64,000 nucleotides of DNA from Pseudomonas sp. B28(2017) (GCF_002113025.1 NZ_NEJH01000016.1:1-64000), one strand, 5' to 3'. Shown: positions 17,452 through 27,263, counted from the first letter of the stretch. Numbers and translations are program-made. Notes: generated from the sequence alone by a model not told the origin.

Positions 17452-17781
17452 ATGCGCAAGACATGGATCGCATTAATCACGCTAGTTGTTGCGGGTATGG
17501 CCAATTCGGCTCACTCCAAAGAACTGGCCACTAATGATCAGTACATGTGCAGTTGGGGCGCGGGCACCGCCGCAAGGGCACAGGAACTCAAGCTCTCGGG
17601 CGTTTCTCTGTATGCCGCGCGCCAGAAAATCCAGGTCTACAAGTTCGCCAAACCCTGGATGCGCATGATGGCACTTGGCATTACAGAGCAAACTTATGAC
17701 AGTCCGTCGCGATTCAAACCGACGGCTGTACGGCAGAGCTTTTATGAGGACTGCGTGAGGTACAAGTTGGCGCGTAAATAG
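17452..17781 (+). CDS. Small secreted protein of unknown function
   Basis: This 109-residue protein has a signal peptide (cleavage near ANSAHSKE, residue 22). The mature part of about 85 residues contains two cysteines (YMCSWGAGTA and EDCVRYKLARK) likely to form a disulfide, plus a basic C-terminus. AGGT lies 4 bases before ATG 17452. No family recognised. It is monocistronic, divergent from the antiporter operon and 125 bp upstream of ohr. Confidence 0.7.
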   Translation: MRKTWIALITLVVAGMANSAHSKELATNDQYMCSWGAGTAARAQELKLSGVSLYAARQKIQVYKFAKPWMRMMALGITEQTYDSPSRFKPTAVRQSFYEDCVRYKLARK

Positions 17782-17906
17782 AAAAGAAGCGGGCGTCGGT
17801 CGGATCGACCACGGTGTAGGGTTGAGACGTCTATATTGATTGACCATCCCTGCGACTGGATGGGGGTGTTAAAACCGGTTTCTTACAACTCAATCAGGAG
17901 GTCACC

Positions 17907-18323
17907 ATGAACCAGATCGATAAAGTGTTGTACACCGCTAAAACCCACACCACCGGTGGGCGTGACGGCGCCTCCCGCAGCTCCGACGGTATCCTCGATG
18001 TGAAGCTCTCGTCCCCGGGCGCGGGTGGCGGCGGAACCAATCCGGAGCAACTGTTCTCAGCCGGCTGGTCGGCCTGCTTTATCGGCGCCATGCAAGTGGC
18101 GGCCAGGGAAATGAAAGTGGCGCTGCCCAAGGACGTGGCCGTCGATGCGGAAGTCGACCTGGGCACCAACGAAGGCGGCTATCTGTTGCAGGCGCGGCTC
18201 AATGTCAGCCTGCCAGGGCTGGATCGCGAGACCGCACAGAAAATCGTCGACACCGGGCACCAGTACTGCCCGTACTCGAAAGCCACGCGCAACAACATCA
18301 ACGTCGTGCTCAAGCTGGTTTGA
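17907..18323 (+). CDS. Ohr-family organic hydroperoxide reductase
   Basis: This 138-residue OsmC/Ohr thiol peroxidase reduces organic hydroperoxides using lipoyl/dihydrolipoamide electrons. Catalytic features are visible: Arg19 in GGRDG, Glu47 in NPEQLF, peroxidatic Cys57 in SACFIGA and resolving Cys121 in QYCPYSKATR. It has a strong AGGAGG site 8 bp before ATG. No OhrR gene is adjacent. The 11-bp-stem hairpin at 18338 probably terminates the transcript. Confidence 0.9.
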   Translation: MNQIDKVLYTAKTHTTGGRDGASRSSDGILDVKLSSPGAGGGGTNPEQLFSAGWSACFIGAMQVAAREMKVALPKDVAVDAEVDLGTNEGGYLLQARLNVSLPGLDRETAQKIVDTGHQYCPYSKATRNNINVVLKLV

Positions 18324-18337
18324 GTTGACATGAAAAG

Positions 18338-18371
18338 GTCTTGGCGAACGACATGGGTTGTCGCCAAGGCC
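18338..18371 (+). terminator. Hairpin after ohr
   Basis: GGTCTTGGCGA pairs with TCGCCAAGGCC (one G-T wobble, 13-nt loop) 15 bp after the ohr stop. There is no clear T-run. Confidence 0.5.
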
Positions 18372-18443
18372 TGAAATGCTCGCTGCCCCGATCCGACCTG
18401 CTCGCGAAGGCGGTGTTTCCGTCAGCCTGTCTCTTGTTGACGG

Positions 18444-19132
18444 TGTACATATCCGTTTTTTGGGTGACGGCGGCTTAGGGTTTCGCCCTTACGGCGAGTT
18501 CCTTTTGTCAAACGCCCGGTGTGCCGGCCCAGCCAAAAGGAACCAAAAAGTCTCGCCCCGAACGTCCGGCCCCTCGCTTGGGCTCGGGGTTCCTTCGCTC
18601 CGGCATTCATCCGGGGGCATTGCCCTCCGGTCGGCTTCGCGCGACCTACATGCAATGGGTTCGACTGCGTCGAACGGCGCTGCGCACCCATCCCCGGATG
18701 AACACCTCCGCTCAGCCTGCCGAGGGGGCGGGTGGATCAAGATCAAGAGCGGCAGGCGAGCTAACGCTCGGCCTGTTGAGTGGTGAGGAGCGTGGGTGTA
18801 CACCGACCTGCCTTTGCTCTGCTTTTGCTCTTCTGTGGGAGCGGGCTTGCTCCGGGCGGCGTTCCGACGATGGACGTCAACGATGACGCGTGCGGCCTGA
18901 TTCCCCGCGGTGTCCCGGCGTTTTTCGCGAGCAGGCTCGCTCCTACAGGGAAACGCGTTCAATTGCGATCAGGCCGGCCGGTAGGCCGCCTCGCTTTGGC
19001 TTTTGATCTGCTTGCCCCCTCGAGAGGCCGAACGTCAGGGGCAAGAGCCCTTGGTTACTTGGGGCTTTTCCAAGTAACCCGCCGTAAAGGCGGAACCGTT
19101 AGTGGCCGTGACCGCGGAAACGGATATGTACA
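18444..19132. repeat. ~690 bp repeat element with terminal inverted repeats (copy C)
   Basis: It opens with TGTACATATCCG at 18444 and closes with CGGATATGTACA at 19132. The interior matches copy B closely, except near 18495-18550 and at a deletion around 19000-19030. It fills the gap between ohr and the copper genes. Open frames inside are not conserved between copies and look non-coding. Confidence 0.75.
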
Positions 19133-19209
19133 CAAAAAACCTCGCCAGACACAAAGCCTTAGCGAGCAGGCTCGCTCCCACAGGTTCAGTGTTTTAACTG
19201 GCGGGGCAA

Positions 19210-19719
19210 TCAATTCATCTTGCTGTGATCATGCATCATCGTGCCGTGATCCATGGTGCCGATCGCCTTGGCAACGGCTTCAACCTGAATCGACTCTTTC
19301 TCACCCTTGGCGTCTTCCACGGTCAGGGTCAGCGGCACCTTGTCGCCTTCCTTGATCTGGGCCGTCAGGTTCATGAGCATGATGTGGTAGCCGTGGGGGT
19401 CAAAGCTCACCGCTTCACCGGCCGGCAGTGCGACAGACTGAACTTGCTGCATTTTCATCACGTCGTCTTTCATGCTCATTTCATGAATCTGCACCAGCCT
19501 GGCAACCGGCGTTTGCACGCTCAGCAACTTGCTGTCGCCGCTCGCGGTGACGGTCATGAAGGCGCCACTCGACGGCTGGCCGGCTACGGTGGCGCGGACC
19601 CAGGCGTCTTCGACCCGGGTTTGTGCCGACGCCTGAAAGGCCAGGCCGACCAGCGACAAGCCCAGCGCCAGTTGCTTGCAACGTTGCGCGAAACGGTTTT
19701 TAGCCTGCGGGGCATTCAT
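19210..19719 (-). CDS. Periplasmic copper chaperone PCu(A)C
   Basis: This 169-residue protein has a signal peptide ending FQASAQ. The copper site H-x10-M-x21-H-x-M is complete: His79, Met90, His112 and Met114. A His/Met-rich tail (MDHGTMMHDHSKMN) could bind additional copper. PCu(A)C chaperones deliver Cu(I) to the CuA/CuB sites of cytochrome oxidase. It directly follows the SCO gene (1 bp between stop and start), the standard partner for oxidase assembly. Confidence 0.92.
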   Translation of the reverse strand: MNAPQAKNRFAQRCKQLALGLSLVGLAFQASAQTRVEDAWVRATVAGQPSSGAFMTVTASGDSKLLSVQTPVARLVQIHEMSMKDDVMKMQQVQSVALPAGEAVSFDPHGYHIMLMNLTAQIKEGDKVPLTLTVEDAKGEKESIQVEAVAKAIGTMDHGTMMHDHSKMN

Positions 19720-19720
19720 T

Positions 19721-20326
19721 TCAGCAAACCTCCATCACGGTGAGCAGGTCTTCTGCGCACTCTTTGGCCGTCAGGGACGTGGACAGTCCCAGGCGCAGAG
19801 TGCCCCGGGAGTCGAAGACATAACTGGTCGCGGTATGGGAGAGGGTATAGGTATCGCCGCTGGGGACTTTTTCAAAGAACACGCCGAATTCCTTGGCGGT
19901 GGCGGCGGTTTCTTCCAGGGTGCCGTACAGCGCTTCGAAACTCGGGTCGAACGCCTTGACGTACTTGTCGAGCATCTCTGGCGTGTCGCGCTCGGGGTCC
20001 AGGGTGATGAAGATCACCTGCAGCCTTTCGCCATCGCGCCCCATCAATTTCTTGGCCTGCGCCGCACGGGCCAACGTGGTGGGGCACACGGCCGGGCACT
20101 GGGTGAAACCGAAGAACACCATGGGCATCAGGCCGCGATAGCTGCCCAACATCCTGGTTTCGCCCTCGGTGTTCTTGAGCTTGAAATTACGCCCCATGAT
20201 CTTGTCGCTGAGGTCTTTGCCGTACTTGAACGACAGCTTGCTGCTGTCGTCGCAACCGGCGAGCAGGCCCAGGCTCAACAGGCCCATGCCTTGCAGGACG
20301 GTTCGGCGGGTATACAAAGTACTCAT
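19721..20326 (-). CDS. SCO1/SenC family copper-binding lipoprotein
   Basis: This 201-residue protein starts MSTLYTRRTVLQG at ATG 20326. Its signal has lipobox LLAGC, and the thioredoxin-like SCO fold follows with FTQCPAVCP (the CxxxC copper ligands) and the distal His in YTLSHTATSYVF. SCO proteins assemble the CuA centre of terminal oxidases. It forms an operon with the downstream PCu(A)C chaperone. The longer frame upstream of 20326 adds no plausible signal. Confidence 0.92.
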   Translation of the reverse strand: MSTLYTRRTVLQGMGLLSLGLLAGCDDSSKLSFKYGKDLSDKIMGRNFKLKNTEGETRMLGSYRGLMPMVFFGFTQCPAVCPTTLARAAQAKKLMGRDGERLQVIFITLDPERDTPEMLDKYVKAFDPSFEALYGTLEETAATAKEFGVFFEKVPSGDTYTLSHTATSYVFDSRGTLRLGLSTSLTAKECAEDLLTVMEVC

Positions 20327-20480
20327 GAAAGAAAGCATCCTGTTGAACAGGCTGAAATGACAGCGTGATGACTGTACAGACGAAAAAATCGTGGGGATAT
20401 TAACAAACTGTGTCGGTGCCGGAGGGGCGGATACGACCATTGGACCTTTGCTGCGGCGTGACATAGTGTCGCGCCGCAGC

Positions 20481-20506
20481 AAGGGGGCAGGACCAGCCGC
20501 CCCCTT
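20481..20506 (-). terminator. GC-rich hairpin after chaN
   Basis: AAGGGGGC / GCCCCCTT, an 8-bp stem with 10-nt loop, lies 10 bp after the ChaN stop. A second palindrome (TGCTGCGGCG / CGCCGCAGCA) follows. Together they separate the heme operon from the SCO promoter region. Confidence 0.5.
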
Positions 20507-20515
20507 GGGGCGCGC

Positions 20516-21403
20516 TTAACGACGCAGCTGCGCGCAGTGATCCTGTTCCGGTTGTGCGGCGGTGTACCAGACATAATCCGCGCTCTCGTCGGTCACGGTC
20601 TTGCCCGCTTCGGCCAGGATCAGCACCGCATTGCCTTCACTGGCATCGAGGTCTTTCAGGTGCAATGGCACCCCCAGATCCTTGCGCACGTGGAAGGCAC
20701 CGGCCAACAACAACGCCGGCGTCGGCGCGGCCATCAGGCGCTCGGCCATGCGCCGGTCACGCTGTTGCTGCACGGCGAGCATGGCCGGCATCTGTGCTTC
20801 GGGCAACAGGCCGCAATGGGACTGGCGGATGTCGTCCAGCAAGGTCGCCTGCACCTGTCGGGTGGTGGAGGCTTCACCGGTGAGTACCGGGCGCTGTTTG
20901 TAGATCTGCATGATCTGCGCGCGGTCCAGATTCGCTGCCAGCAGCGGATAGGGTTGTCGCAGCGCGTAGGTGACGAGAGCGCCATAAACACTCCAGTCCC
21001 AATTGGCCTGCCAGGCCAGCGCCTTGAACGCATCGGCCGGTGGCTGGCCGGCGCGGGTCGCGGCTTGCGCGGCATCGACCCTGGCTTGTTGATCGGGGTT
21101 GAGCATTTCCATCAGCAGGCTGCCCTGGGGGCGTTGTGCCGCCAGCTCGCGCAGCAGCCACAATTGCAGGGCGTGGTGGTCAGGGTTGTCGTGCTGTTCG
21201 CCTACCAGGACGCGCGGTGCAACGGCCAGGTGTTCGACCAGTTCCCGGGGCGTCAACGTGCGACCGGTCGCCAGTTCGCGGATGACCCCGAGGTCAGTGT
21301 GATCGCGGCCTTGTGGGGCGATAGGCGCCGGGGGCGGTGTGACCTGATGGGTGGTTTGGCAGGCAGCCAACAGGCTGAATGCACAGAGCAACAGAAAGCG
21401 CAT
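20516..21403 (-). CDS. ChaN/PhuW-family heme-binding lipoprotein
   Basis: This 295-residue lipoprotein has the signal MRFLLLCAFSLLAAC (Cys15 lipidated). The ChaN/DUF399 pattern follows: VLVGEQHDNPDHHALQL (the GExHxxxxHH motif near 75), LLMEML, and LLLAGAFHVRKDLGVPLHL near the end. In Pseudomonas heme-uptake loci the phuW product of this family is the last gene after hmuUV, as here. It binds heme in dimers in related species. The gene is intact even though hmuT and hmuS upstream are broken. Confidence 0.88.
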   Translation of the reverse strand: MRFLLLCAFSLLAACQTTHQVTPPPAPIAPQGRDHTDLGVIRELATGRTLTPRELVEHLAVAPRVLVGEQHDNPDHHALQLWLLRELAAQRPQGSLLMEMLNPDQQARVDAAQAATRAGQPPADAFKALAWQANWDWSVYGALVTYALRQPYPLLAANLDRAQIMQIYKQRPVLTGEASTTRQVQATLLDDIRQSHCGLLPEAQMPAMLAVQQQRDRRMAERLMAAPTPALLLAGAFHVRKDLGVPLHLKDLDASEGNAVLILAEAGKTVTDESADYVWYTAAQPEQDHCAQLRR

Positions 21404-21455
21404 CGGTTTTCCTTATTGGACAGGTGCCCCCTCGATGACAGAGGAGGGGGCGGTA

Positions 21456-22223
21456 TCAGCGCGCGATGATCAAAGGGTGGCCGCGTTCCGGATGCTGGTG
21501 AATCAGCACCTCCAGCCCATACACCGCCGCCAGTGCCTCGGCAGTCAACACTTGTGCCGGTGGGCCGTAGGCGTGGGGCAGGCCTTGTTGCAACAACAGT
21601 AGTTGATCGCAGTAACGTGCGGCCAGGTTGAGGTCGTGCAGGATCACCAGCACCGCCGCCCCGCGCTCGGCGAAGTCGCGCACGGCTTGCAAAATGGTGT
21701 GCTGGTGCAGCGGGTCGAGCATCGACGTCGGTTCATCGAGCAGCAGGATTTGCCCTTTGGCCCCCGGCCAGAGCTGAGCGAGCACCCGAGCCAGATGCAC
21801 GCGCTGGCGTTCACCGCCGGACAGGGCCAGATAGCTGCGTCCGGCCAGATGAAGCGCATCGGCAGCTTTGAGCGCATCGGCGACGATTTCGGCATCGCGC
21901 ACGCGACCGCTGGCGTGAGGCAGGCGACCCATGCCGACGACTTCATTGACCGAAAACGCAAAGTTCAGGCTCGAACTCTGCGGCAGCACGGCCAGGCGCT
22001 TGGCCCGCTCCTGACCCGGCCAGTCGGCGAGTTGACGCTCGTCGAGGCTGACCGTGCCTTCACTGCTCGCCAGTTCGCCGCATAAAGCGGCGAGCAGGGT
22101 GCTTTTGCCGGCACCATTGGGTCCCAGCACGCCGAGCACTTCACCGGGGCGCAATTGGACATCGATGTTGGCCAGTACCGTGCGGTTGCCACGGCGAACC
22201 AGCAAGTTGTTTGCCCGCAGCAT
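21456..22223 (-). CDS. hmuV: Heme ABC transporter ATP-binding protein HmuV/PhuV
   Basis: This 255-residue ABC ATPase has Walker [10 protein letters not shown], a Q-loop in VLPQSSS, signature [11 protein letters not shown], Walker [13 protein letters not shown] and the switch His in LVILHDLN. It belongs to the FecE/HmuV group and powers heme import with HmuU. Its start overlaps the HmuU stop by one base. With its substrate-binding protein gene reduced to a remnant, the transporter may be inactive or use another binding protein. Confidence 0.92.
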   Translation of the reverse strand: MLRANNLLVRRGNRTVLANIDVQLRPGEVLGVLGPNGAGKSTLLAALCGELASSEGTVSLDERQLADWPGQERAKRLAVLPQSSSLNFAFSVNEVVGMGRLPHASGRVRDAEIVADALKAADALHLAGRSYLALSGGERQRVHLARVLAQLWPGAKGQILLLDEPTSMLDPLHQHTILQAVRDFAERGAAVLVILHDLNLAARYCDQLLLLQQGLPHAYGPPAQVLTAEALAAVYGLEVLIHQHPERGHPLIIAR

Positions 22224-23260
22224 CAGGAACGCCCTCGTACCAGCAGATAAAGAAAGAACGGAGCGCCGATCAGTGCCGTCACGATGCCGATGGGCAATTC
22301 AGCCGGCGCCAACAGCAGGCGCGCGGCCAGGTCGGCCAGCAACAGCAGGCTCGCACCAGCCAGTAACGACGCAGGCAGCAACACCCGGTGATCCGGGCCG
22401 ACCAGCAGGCGCATCAGGTGCGGCACCACCAGGCCGATGAAACCGATCAGGCCAGCCGCCGCGACTGCCGCACCGACGCCGAGCGCCGTGCACAGCACCA
22501 GCTCAAGCTTGATCCGCTCGATGTCGAAGCCCAGGTGACGGGCCTCCGACTCCCCCAGCAGCATCGCATTGAGTGCCGCCGCCCGACGTGGCAACCACAA
22601 CGCCACGCCCACGGTGACGATCAGCAACGGCCACAAGCGAGGGTAGCTGGCACCGTTGAGGCTGCCCAGGTTCCAGAACGTCAGGGTGCGCAAGGTCGCG
22701 TCATCGGCCAGATAGGTGAACAGCCCCACGCCGGCACCGGCCATGGCGGTCATCGCCACACCCGCCAACAGCATGGTGGCGACGTCGGTTTGCCCGTCCC
22801 GGCGGCCGAAGCGATACACCACTGCCGTGACGATCAGGCCACCGGCGAATGCGCTGACCGATAGCAGATAAGGCTCGATGGCCGGTGGCACGCCACCGAG
22901 CAGGCTGCCGCCGACGATGGCGAGGGCGGCACCGAGCGCCGCACCACCGGAAACGCCGACCAGGCCCGGGTCTGCCAAGGGGTTGCGGAACAACCCCTGC
23001 ATCGCCACGCCGGACAACGCCAGTACCGAACCCACGGCGATGCCGAGCAGGCTGCGCGGCAGGCGAATCTGACCGAGGATCAGCTGCGCCTGCTGCGTGT
23101 CACCACCGCCAAGCGGCAACCCGAGCAGGCGCATTCCGGCCAGCAAGGTATCGCTCAGCGGCAGGCTGACTGGCCCGAGGGCCAGGGACAACCAGAACAC
23201 CAGCACCAGCAACAGCAGCAAAAAGATCAAGGTCGGACGCGGCCGAAAAATGGCCGTCAT
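22223..23260 (-). CDS. hmuU: Heme ABC transporter permease HmuU/PhuU
   Basis: This 345-residue FecCD-family permease has about ten helices. Family motifs include [37 protein letters not shown] (residues about 68-104) and [15 protein letters not shown] near 270. It translocates heme across the inner membrane with HmuV. The start overlaps the stop of the hmuT remnant (ATGA), which preserves the ancestral operon junction. Confidence 0.92.
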   Translation of the reverse strand: MTAIFRPRPTLIFLLLLLVLVFWLSLALGPVSLPLSDTLLAGMRLLGLPLGGGDTQQAQLILGQIRLPRSLLGIAVGSVLALSGVAMQGLFRNPLADPGLVGVSGGAALGAALAIVGGSLLGGVPPAIEPYLLSVSAFAGGLIVTAVVYRFGRRDGQTDVATMLLAGVAMTAMAGAGVGLFTYLADDATLRTLTFWNLGSLNGASYPRLWPLLIVTVGVALWLPRRAAALNAMLLGESEARHLGFDIERIKLELVLCTALGVGAAVAAAGLIGFIGLVVPHLMRLLVGPDHRVLLPASLLAGASLLLLADLAARLLLAPAELPIGIVTALIGAPFFLYLLVRGRS

Positions 23261-23337
23261 TGGCTGATCTCGACCATCTGCGCTTTGGCGTCCGGGTAGA
23301 GCGCCATGGCACAGGCCAGCAGTGTTTTGATACGCAT
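23257..23337 (-). pseudogene. hmuT/phuT remnant: start and end joined by internal deletion
   Basis: On the minus strand a 26-codon frame reads MRIKTLLACAMALYPDAKAQ and then MVEISQ. The first nine residues look like the start of a signal peptide, and ALYPDAKAQ looks like the extreme C-terminus of a HmuT-type binding protein. Its stop overlaps the hmuU start exactly as an intact hmuT would, and the position between hmuS and hmuU is the canonical hmuT place. Some 270 internal codons appear to be missing. Interpretation rests on position plus the two short ends. Confidence 0.65.
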
Positions 23338-23349
23338 CGGGACTATTCC

Positions 23350-23545
23350 TTAGTCGATCAGAGTGGTGGCGGCTTCAGCGAGAGTACGTCAGTCGTCACG
23401 CTCGTGGATGCCCGGCTTGCGCATGCCAAACAACTGGATGAGCCGTTCGCCTTTGGCATCGAAACCTTCTTGGCGAGTGATGATGCCATCGACGCTCGGC
23501 TTGCGCACACGCCACAGTTCGGTCACACCTCTGTGGTTTTGCAGT
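23350..23545 (-). pseudogene. hmuS/phuS (hemin-degrading factor) C-terminal remnant with nonsense codon
   Basis: The minus-strand translation gives ELWRVRKPSVDGIITRQEGF, DAKGERLIQLFGMRKPGIHE, then RDD-stop-RTLAEAATTLID-stop. The paired RKP motifs and GERLIQLFG are characteristic of HmuS/PhuS C-termini. A TGA replaces what is probably a Trp codon after RDD, and the natural stop (TAA, 23350-23352) lies 13 codons further. Everything upstream of about 23545 is lost. The remnant sits where hmuS normally precedes hmuT. Confidence 0.7.
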
Positions 23546-23671
23546 GCCTCCGGTCGTAAAACCGCGCAATTGAACTGGCGGTACCTAGACTTTCAGCTTG
23601 ATCAGCCTTGGGGGAGCCTGTCGGTCAACCTGCACCTGCGGTGCGCAGACATGAAAACCAGAGGTTAAAAC

Positions 23672-24043
23672 ATGACCACTCAATCGATAGATACCGAACA
23701 GATCAACCAGGTGGTGCGCCATTACGTGGAAGGCATGGTCTTTGCCAATGAAGCGTTGCTGCGACAGGCCTTTCATCCAGACTGTCGCATCATCGGTCAC
23801 TTCCAAAAGGTGCTTGAATGGGCATCCCTGGATGAATTTGTCGTTGCCATCAAGGCCGAAATCCCGGCGTCTGCCGGTACGCAGCCGTTCTGGCAGGTGA
23901 TCAACCTTGATGTCACCGGCGATGCCGCCGCGGTCAAGGTCATCGATGATTTCGCCGGGATACGGTTTACCGATTACCTGTCGTTGCTGAAGGTGGACGG
24001 TCGATGGGTGATCATTAACAAGCTTTATTACTACGAGGAGTAG
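23672..24043 (+). CDS. NTF2-like (lumazine-binding/SnoaL-type) protein
   Basis: This 123-residue protein has the cone-shaped NTF2 fold pattern: an N-terminal helix (QINQVVRHYVEGMVFANEALL), FHPDCRIIGH, then WQVINLDVTGDAAAVKV...LSLLKVDGRWVIINKLYYY. It matches the Lumazine_bd_2/DUF4440-like group of small-molecule binding or isomerase folds. It is monocistronic, upstream of metE. Its ligand is unknown. Confidence 0.8.
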   Translation: MTTQSIDTEQINQVVRHYVEGMVFANEALLRQAFHPDCRIIGHFQKVLEWASLDEFVVAIKAEIPASAGTQPFWQVINLDVTGDAAAVKVIDDFAGIRFTDYLSLLKVDGRWVIINKLYYYEE

Positions 24044-24186
24044 TGCTTCGTTGCGACACATTCGACGCAAAGGCTTACGTCTATCTTCATGAAATAATCT
24101 CGCGATCATCACGATTTAAATGAGTTTGTCTCACCAAGGCTCGAATGCCGACAATGACGCCATTAACCACATGGAGTTTTATCGTC

Positions 24187-26475
24187 ATGGCATTGGCCCA
24201 TTCCCTTGGATTTCCGCGCATCGGCCGCGATCGCGAACTGAAAAAAGCCCAAGAGGCGTTCTGGAAAGGCGAATTGGACGAAGCCGGTCTACGTGCCGTT
24301 GGCCGCGACTTGCGCAAGACCCATTGGGACTTGCAGAAAAAGGCCGGGATCGAGCTATTGCCGGTCGGCGACTTCGCCTGGTACGACCAGGTCCTGACCC
24401 ACTCGTTGATGTTCGGTGTGATCCCGGAGCGTTTCCGCCCGCACGATGGCAAGGCCAGCTTGCAAACCCTGTTCGGCATGGCTCGCGGTGTCAGCGACAG
24501 CTGCTGCGGCGGCGCGCACGCCCAGGAAATGACCAAGTGGTTCGACACCAATTATCACTACCTGGTCCCTGAATTCAGCGCCGATCAGCAGTTTCAGCTC
24601 GGTTGGGACCAGTTGTTCGAGGAAGTCGAAGAAGCCCGCGCACTGGGTCATGACGTCAAGCCCGTCATCATCGGCCCGCTGACTTACCTGTGGCTGGGCA
24701 AGGCCAAGGGCGTCGAGTTCGACAAACTCGAACTGCTCGATCGCCTGCTGCCGCTGTACGGCCAGATCTTCCAGCGCCTGGCGGCACAAGGCGTCGAGTG
24801 GGTACAAATCGACGAGCCGATCCTGGTTCTCGACCTGCCGCAAGCATGGAAAAACGCTTTTGAGCGCGCCTACAACCTGATTCAGCGCGACCCGCTGAAG
24901 AAGCTGGTCGCCACTTACTTCGGCGGTCTGGAAGAGAACCTGGGCCTGGCCGCCAACCTGCCGGTGGACGGTCTGCACATCGATCTGGTGCGCGCACCCG
25001 AGCAGTACCCGACCATCCTCGATCGCCTGCCAGCCTACAAAGTGCTGTCGCTGGGCGTGGTCAATGGCCGTAACGTCTGGCGCTGCGACCTGGAAAACGC
25101 GTTGGTCACCTTGCAGCACGCAAACGAGCGCCTGGGTGATCGCCTGTGGGTTGCGCCATCCTGCTCGCTGCTGCACAGCCCGGTCGACCTAGAGCGTGAA
25201 GACCGGCTCGATAGCGAACTGAAAAGCTGGTTGGCGTTTGCCGTGCAGAAGTGTGAAGAAGTCGCGCTGCTGGCTCAGGCAATCAGCGAGCCGGAAGCGC
25301 CGAAGGCGCTTGAAGCGCTGACTCAAAGCCGTGCCGTGCAGGCCAGCCGTGCGGCATCGCCACGCATTCACAAGCCCGCCGTACAGGCGCGTGTTGCCGC
25401 CATCACCGCCCGGGACAGCCAGCGGCACTCGCCGTTTGCCCAGCGTATCGAGAAACAGCGCGCCGGCCTGGACCTGCCACTGTTCCCGACCACCACCATC
25501 GGTTCGTTCCCGCAAACCGCGTCGATCCGTCTGGCTCGTCAGTCGTTCAGGCAAGGCAAGCTGACCGAGGCCGAATACACCGAAGCGATGCACAGCGAGA
25601 TCCGTCACGCCGTGCTGGTACAGGAACACCTGGGCCTGGACGTGCTGGTGCACGGTGAAGCCGAGCGCAACGACATGGTCGAATACTTCGCCGAGCAACT
25701 CGACGGCTACGTGTTCACTCGCTTCGGCTGGGTGCAGAGCTACGGTTCGCGTTGCGTGAAACCGGCGGTGATCTTCGGCGACCTGAGCCGTCCGAAAGCC
25801 ATGACCGTGGAGTGGATCCGCTACGCTCAAGGCCTCACCGGCAAAGTGATGAAGGGCATGCTGACCGGTCCCGTGACCATGCTGATGTGGTCGTTCCCAC
25901 GCGAAGACGTGACCCGCGAAGTGCAGGCCCGCCAACTGGCCCTGGCCATTCGCGACGAAGTGCTGGACCTGGAAGCCGCCGGCATCAGGATTGTGCAGAT
26001 CGACGAAGCCGCGTTCCGCGAAGGCCTGCCGTTGCGTCAGGCGCAACGGCAGCCCTATCTGGACTGGGCCACCGAAGTGTTCCGCCTGTGCGCCTCGGGT
26101 GTGCGTGACGAAACCCAGATCCACACCCACATGTGCTACAGCGAATTCAACGATGTGATCGAGTCCATCGCCGCCATGGATGCCGACGTGATCACCATCG
26201 AAACCTCACGCTCGGACATGGAACTGCTGGATGCGTTCGAAGCCTTCGCTTACCCCAACGAAATCGGCCCGGGCGTGTACGACATTCATTCGCCACGGGT
26301 GCCGGACTCCTCGGAAATGGCCAACCTGCTGCGCAAGGCGGCCAGGCGCATTCCCGCCGACCGCCTGTGGGTCAACCCGGACTGCGGCCTGAAGACCCGC
26401 GGCTGGGCGGAAACCGAAGCGGCGCTGGTGCATATGGTCAATGCGGCGCGTCAACTGCGTAAAGAATGGGCCTGA
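24187..26475 (+). CDS. metE: Cobalamin-independent methionine synthase
   Basis: MetE transfers a methyl group from methyltetrahydropteroyl-triglutamate to homocysteine. This 762-residue protein has both barrels: N-terminal [18 protein letters not shown] and a C-terminal catalytic barrel starting at [15 protein letters not shown]. Zinc ligands are visible in [11 protein letters not shown] (His and Cys), the Glu of [13 protein letters not shown], and Cys in [16 protein letters not shown] 24187 ([13 protein letters not shown]) is preceded by GGAG. No cobalamin riboswitch and no adjacent metR were seen; the leader of about 140 bp is otherwise featureless. Confidence 0.95.
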   Translation: MALAHSLGFPRIGRDRELKKAQEAFWKGELDEAGLRAVGRDLRKTHWDLQKKAGIELLPVGDFAWYDQVLTHSLMFGVIPERFRPHDGKASLQTLFGMARGVSDSCCGGAHAQEMTKWFDTNYHYLVPEFSADQQFQLGWDQLFEEVEEARALGHDVKPVIIGPLTYLWLGKAKGVEFDKLELLDRLLPLYGQIFQRLAAQGVEWVQIDEPILVLDLPQAWKNAFERAYNLIQRDPLKKLVATYFGGLEENLGLAANLPVDGLHIDLVRAPEQYPTILDRLPAYKVLSLGVVNGRNVWRCDLENALVTLQHANERLGDRLWVAPSCSLLHSPVDLEREDRLDSELKSWLAFAVQKCEEVALLAQAISEPEAPKALEALTQSRAVQASRAASPRIHKPAVQARVAAITARDSQRHSPFAQRIEKQRAGLDLPLFPTTTIGSFPQTASIRLARQSFRQGKLTEAEYTEAMHSEIRHAVLVQEHLGLDVLVHGEAERNDMVEYFAEQLDGYVFTRFGWVQSYGSRCVKPAVIFGDLSRPKAMTVEWIRYAQGLTGKVMKGMLTGPVTMLMWSFPREDVTREVQARQLALAIRDEVLDLEAAGIRIVQIDEAAFREGLPLRQAQRQPYLDWATEVFRLCASGVRDETQIHTHMCYSEFNDVIESIAAMDADVITIETSRSDMELLDAFEAFAYPNEIGPGVYDIHSPRVPDSSEMANLLRKAARRIPADRLWVNPDCGLKTRGWAETEAALVHMVNAARQLRKEWA

Positions 26476-26507
26476 CGCTTTACTGGCAGGAGCACGGTGT
26501 ACTTCTT

Positions 26508-26597
26508 GTGGGAGCGAGCCTGCTCGCGAAAGCGGTAGGCCAGTCACCGATAATGTTGGCTGTGCCGACGCCTTCGCGGGCAAGCCCGCTCCTACAG
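26508..26597. repeat. REP doublet
   Basis: Inverted REP arms TGTGGGAGCGAGCCTGCTCG and GGGCAAGCCCGCTCCTACAG lie between convergent metE and a methyltransferase gene. The stop codon of the latter (26592) is inside the second arm. Confidence 0.8.
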
Positions 26598-27263
26598 TCG
26601 CGGCTCGGCCACCAGTAGCAACGACTGCGGCACGGGGCTTTGCGGGTGCTGTGGTTCCTGCAAGCCGGCCAGCGCAAAACCGGCCATGTCCAGTGCATTC
26701 AGCCAGCTGGACAAGGTGCGAAAATACCATGGCATGGGTTGCCACTGCCCCCTGAACCCGGCGAAAGTCTCTTCCCGCCAGCCATCCTGGTAGTCGCCCG
26801 CTGCAGCTGTCCATGGGTGCAGCGTCTGGATCAACAGCGCGCCGCCAGGGGCGAGCAGGCTGTTCATGGCGGTGAGCAAGGGGATGATGTCCTGATGCAG
26901 CAGGGCAAAATTGGCGCAGATCAGGTTGTAGTCGCGGCCGATGTCGACTTTCGCTTCTGCCAACTGTTCATGGCTCGCCAGATGCACCGGCGCAGTGCCC
27001 GCCGCCCGCGCCGCCTGCACCAGCGTCGCATCGCCATCCACACCGACCGCATCGATGCCTCGTTCAGTCAGTGCACGCAACAACCAGCCTTCGCCGCAAC
27101 CCAGGTCCAGCACACGTTCAGGCTGACGACCCAGCACTGCCAGCAGGATCGCCTGGTCGGTGACCTTGAGGCGGCTTTCGATGCTGCCCGTGCGGATGGC
27201 GTCGATCCAGGCCTGGGCATTGTGGTGCCAGCTGTCGAGGAGGGTGGATTCGGGGTCGGGCAT
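26592..27263 (-). CDS. Class I SAM-dependent methyltransferase
   Basis: This 223-residue enzyme starts MPDPESTLLDSWH at ATG 27263. SAM motif I is VLDLGCGEGWLLRAL, motif II is DAVGVDGD, and ICANFALLHQD with PGGALLIQTLHPW completes the fold. It resembles UbiG/Methyltransf_12-type small-molecule methyltransferases. The C-terminus runs into a REP arm, so the last residues may be recently altered. Confidence 0.85.
   Translation of the reverse strand: MPDPESTLLDSWHHNAQAWIDAIRTGSIESRLKVTDQAILLAVLGRQPERVLDLGCGEGWLLRALTERGIDAVGVDGDATLVQAARAAGTAPVHLASHEQLAEAKVDIGRDYNLICANFALLHQDIIPLLTAMNSLLAPGGALLIQTLHPWTAAAGDYQDGWREETFAGFRGQWQPMPWYFRTLSSWLNALDMAGFALAGLQEPQHPQSPVPQSLLLVAEPRL

Noticed and set aside
24044-24186. 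Cobalamin or SAM riboswitch upstream of metE
   Set aside because: The leader is short (about 140 bp) and shows no B12-box or S-box-like conserved stretches.
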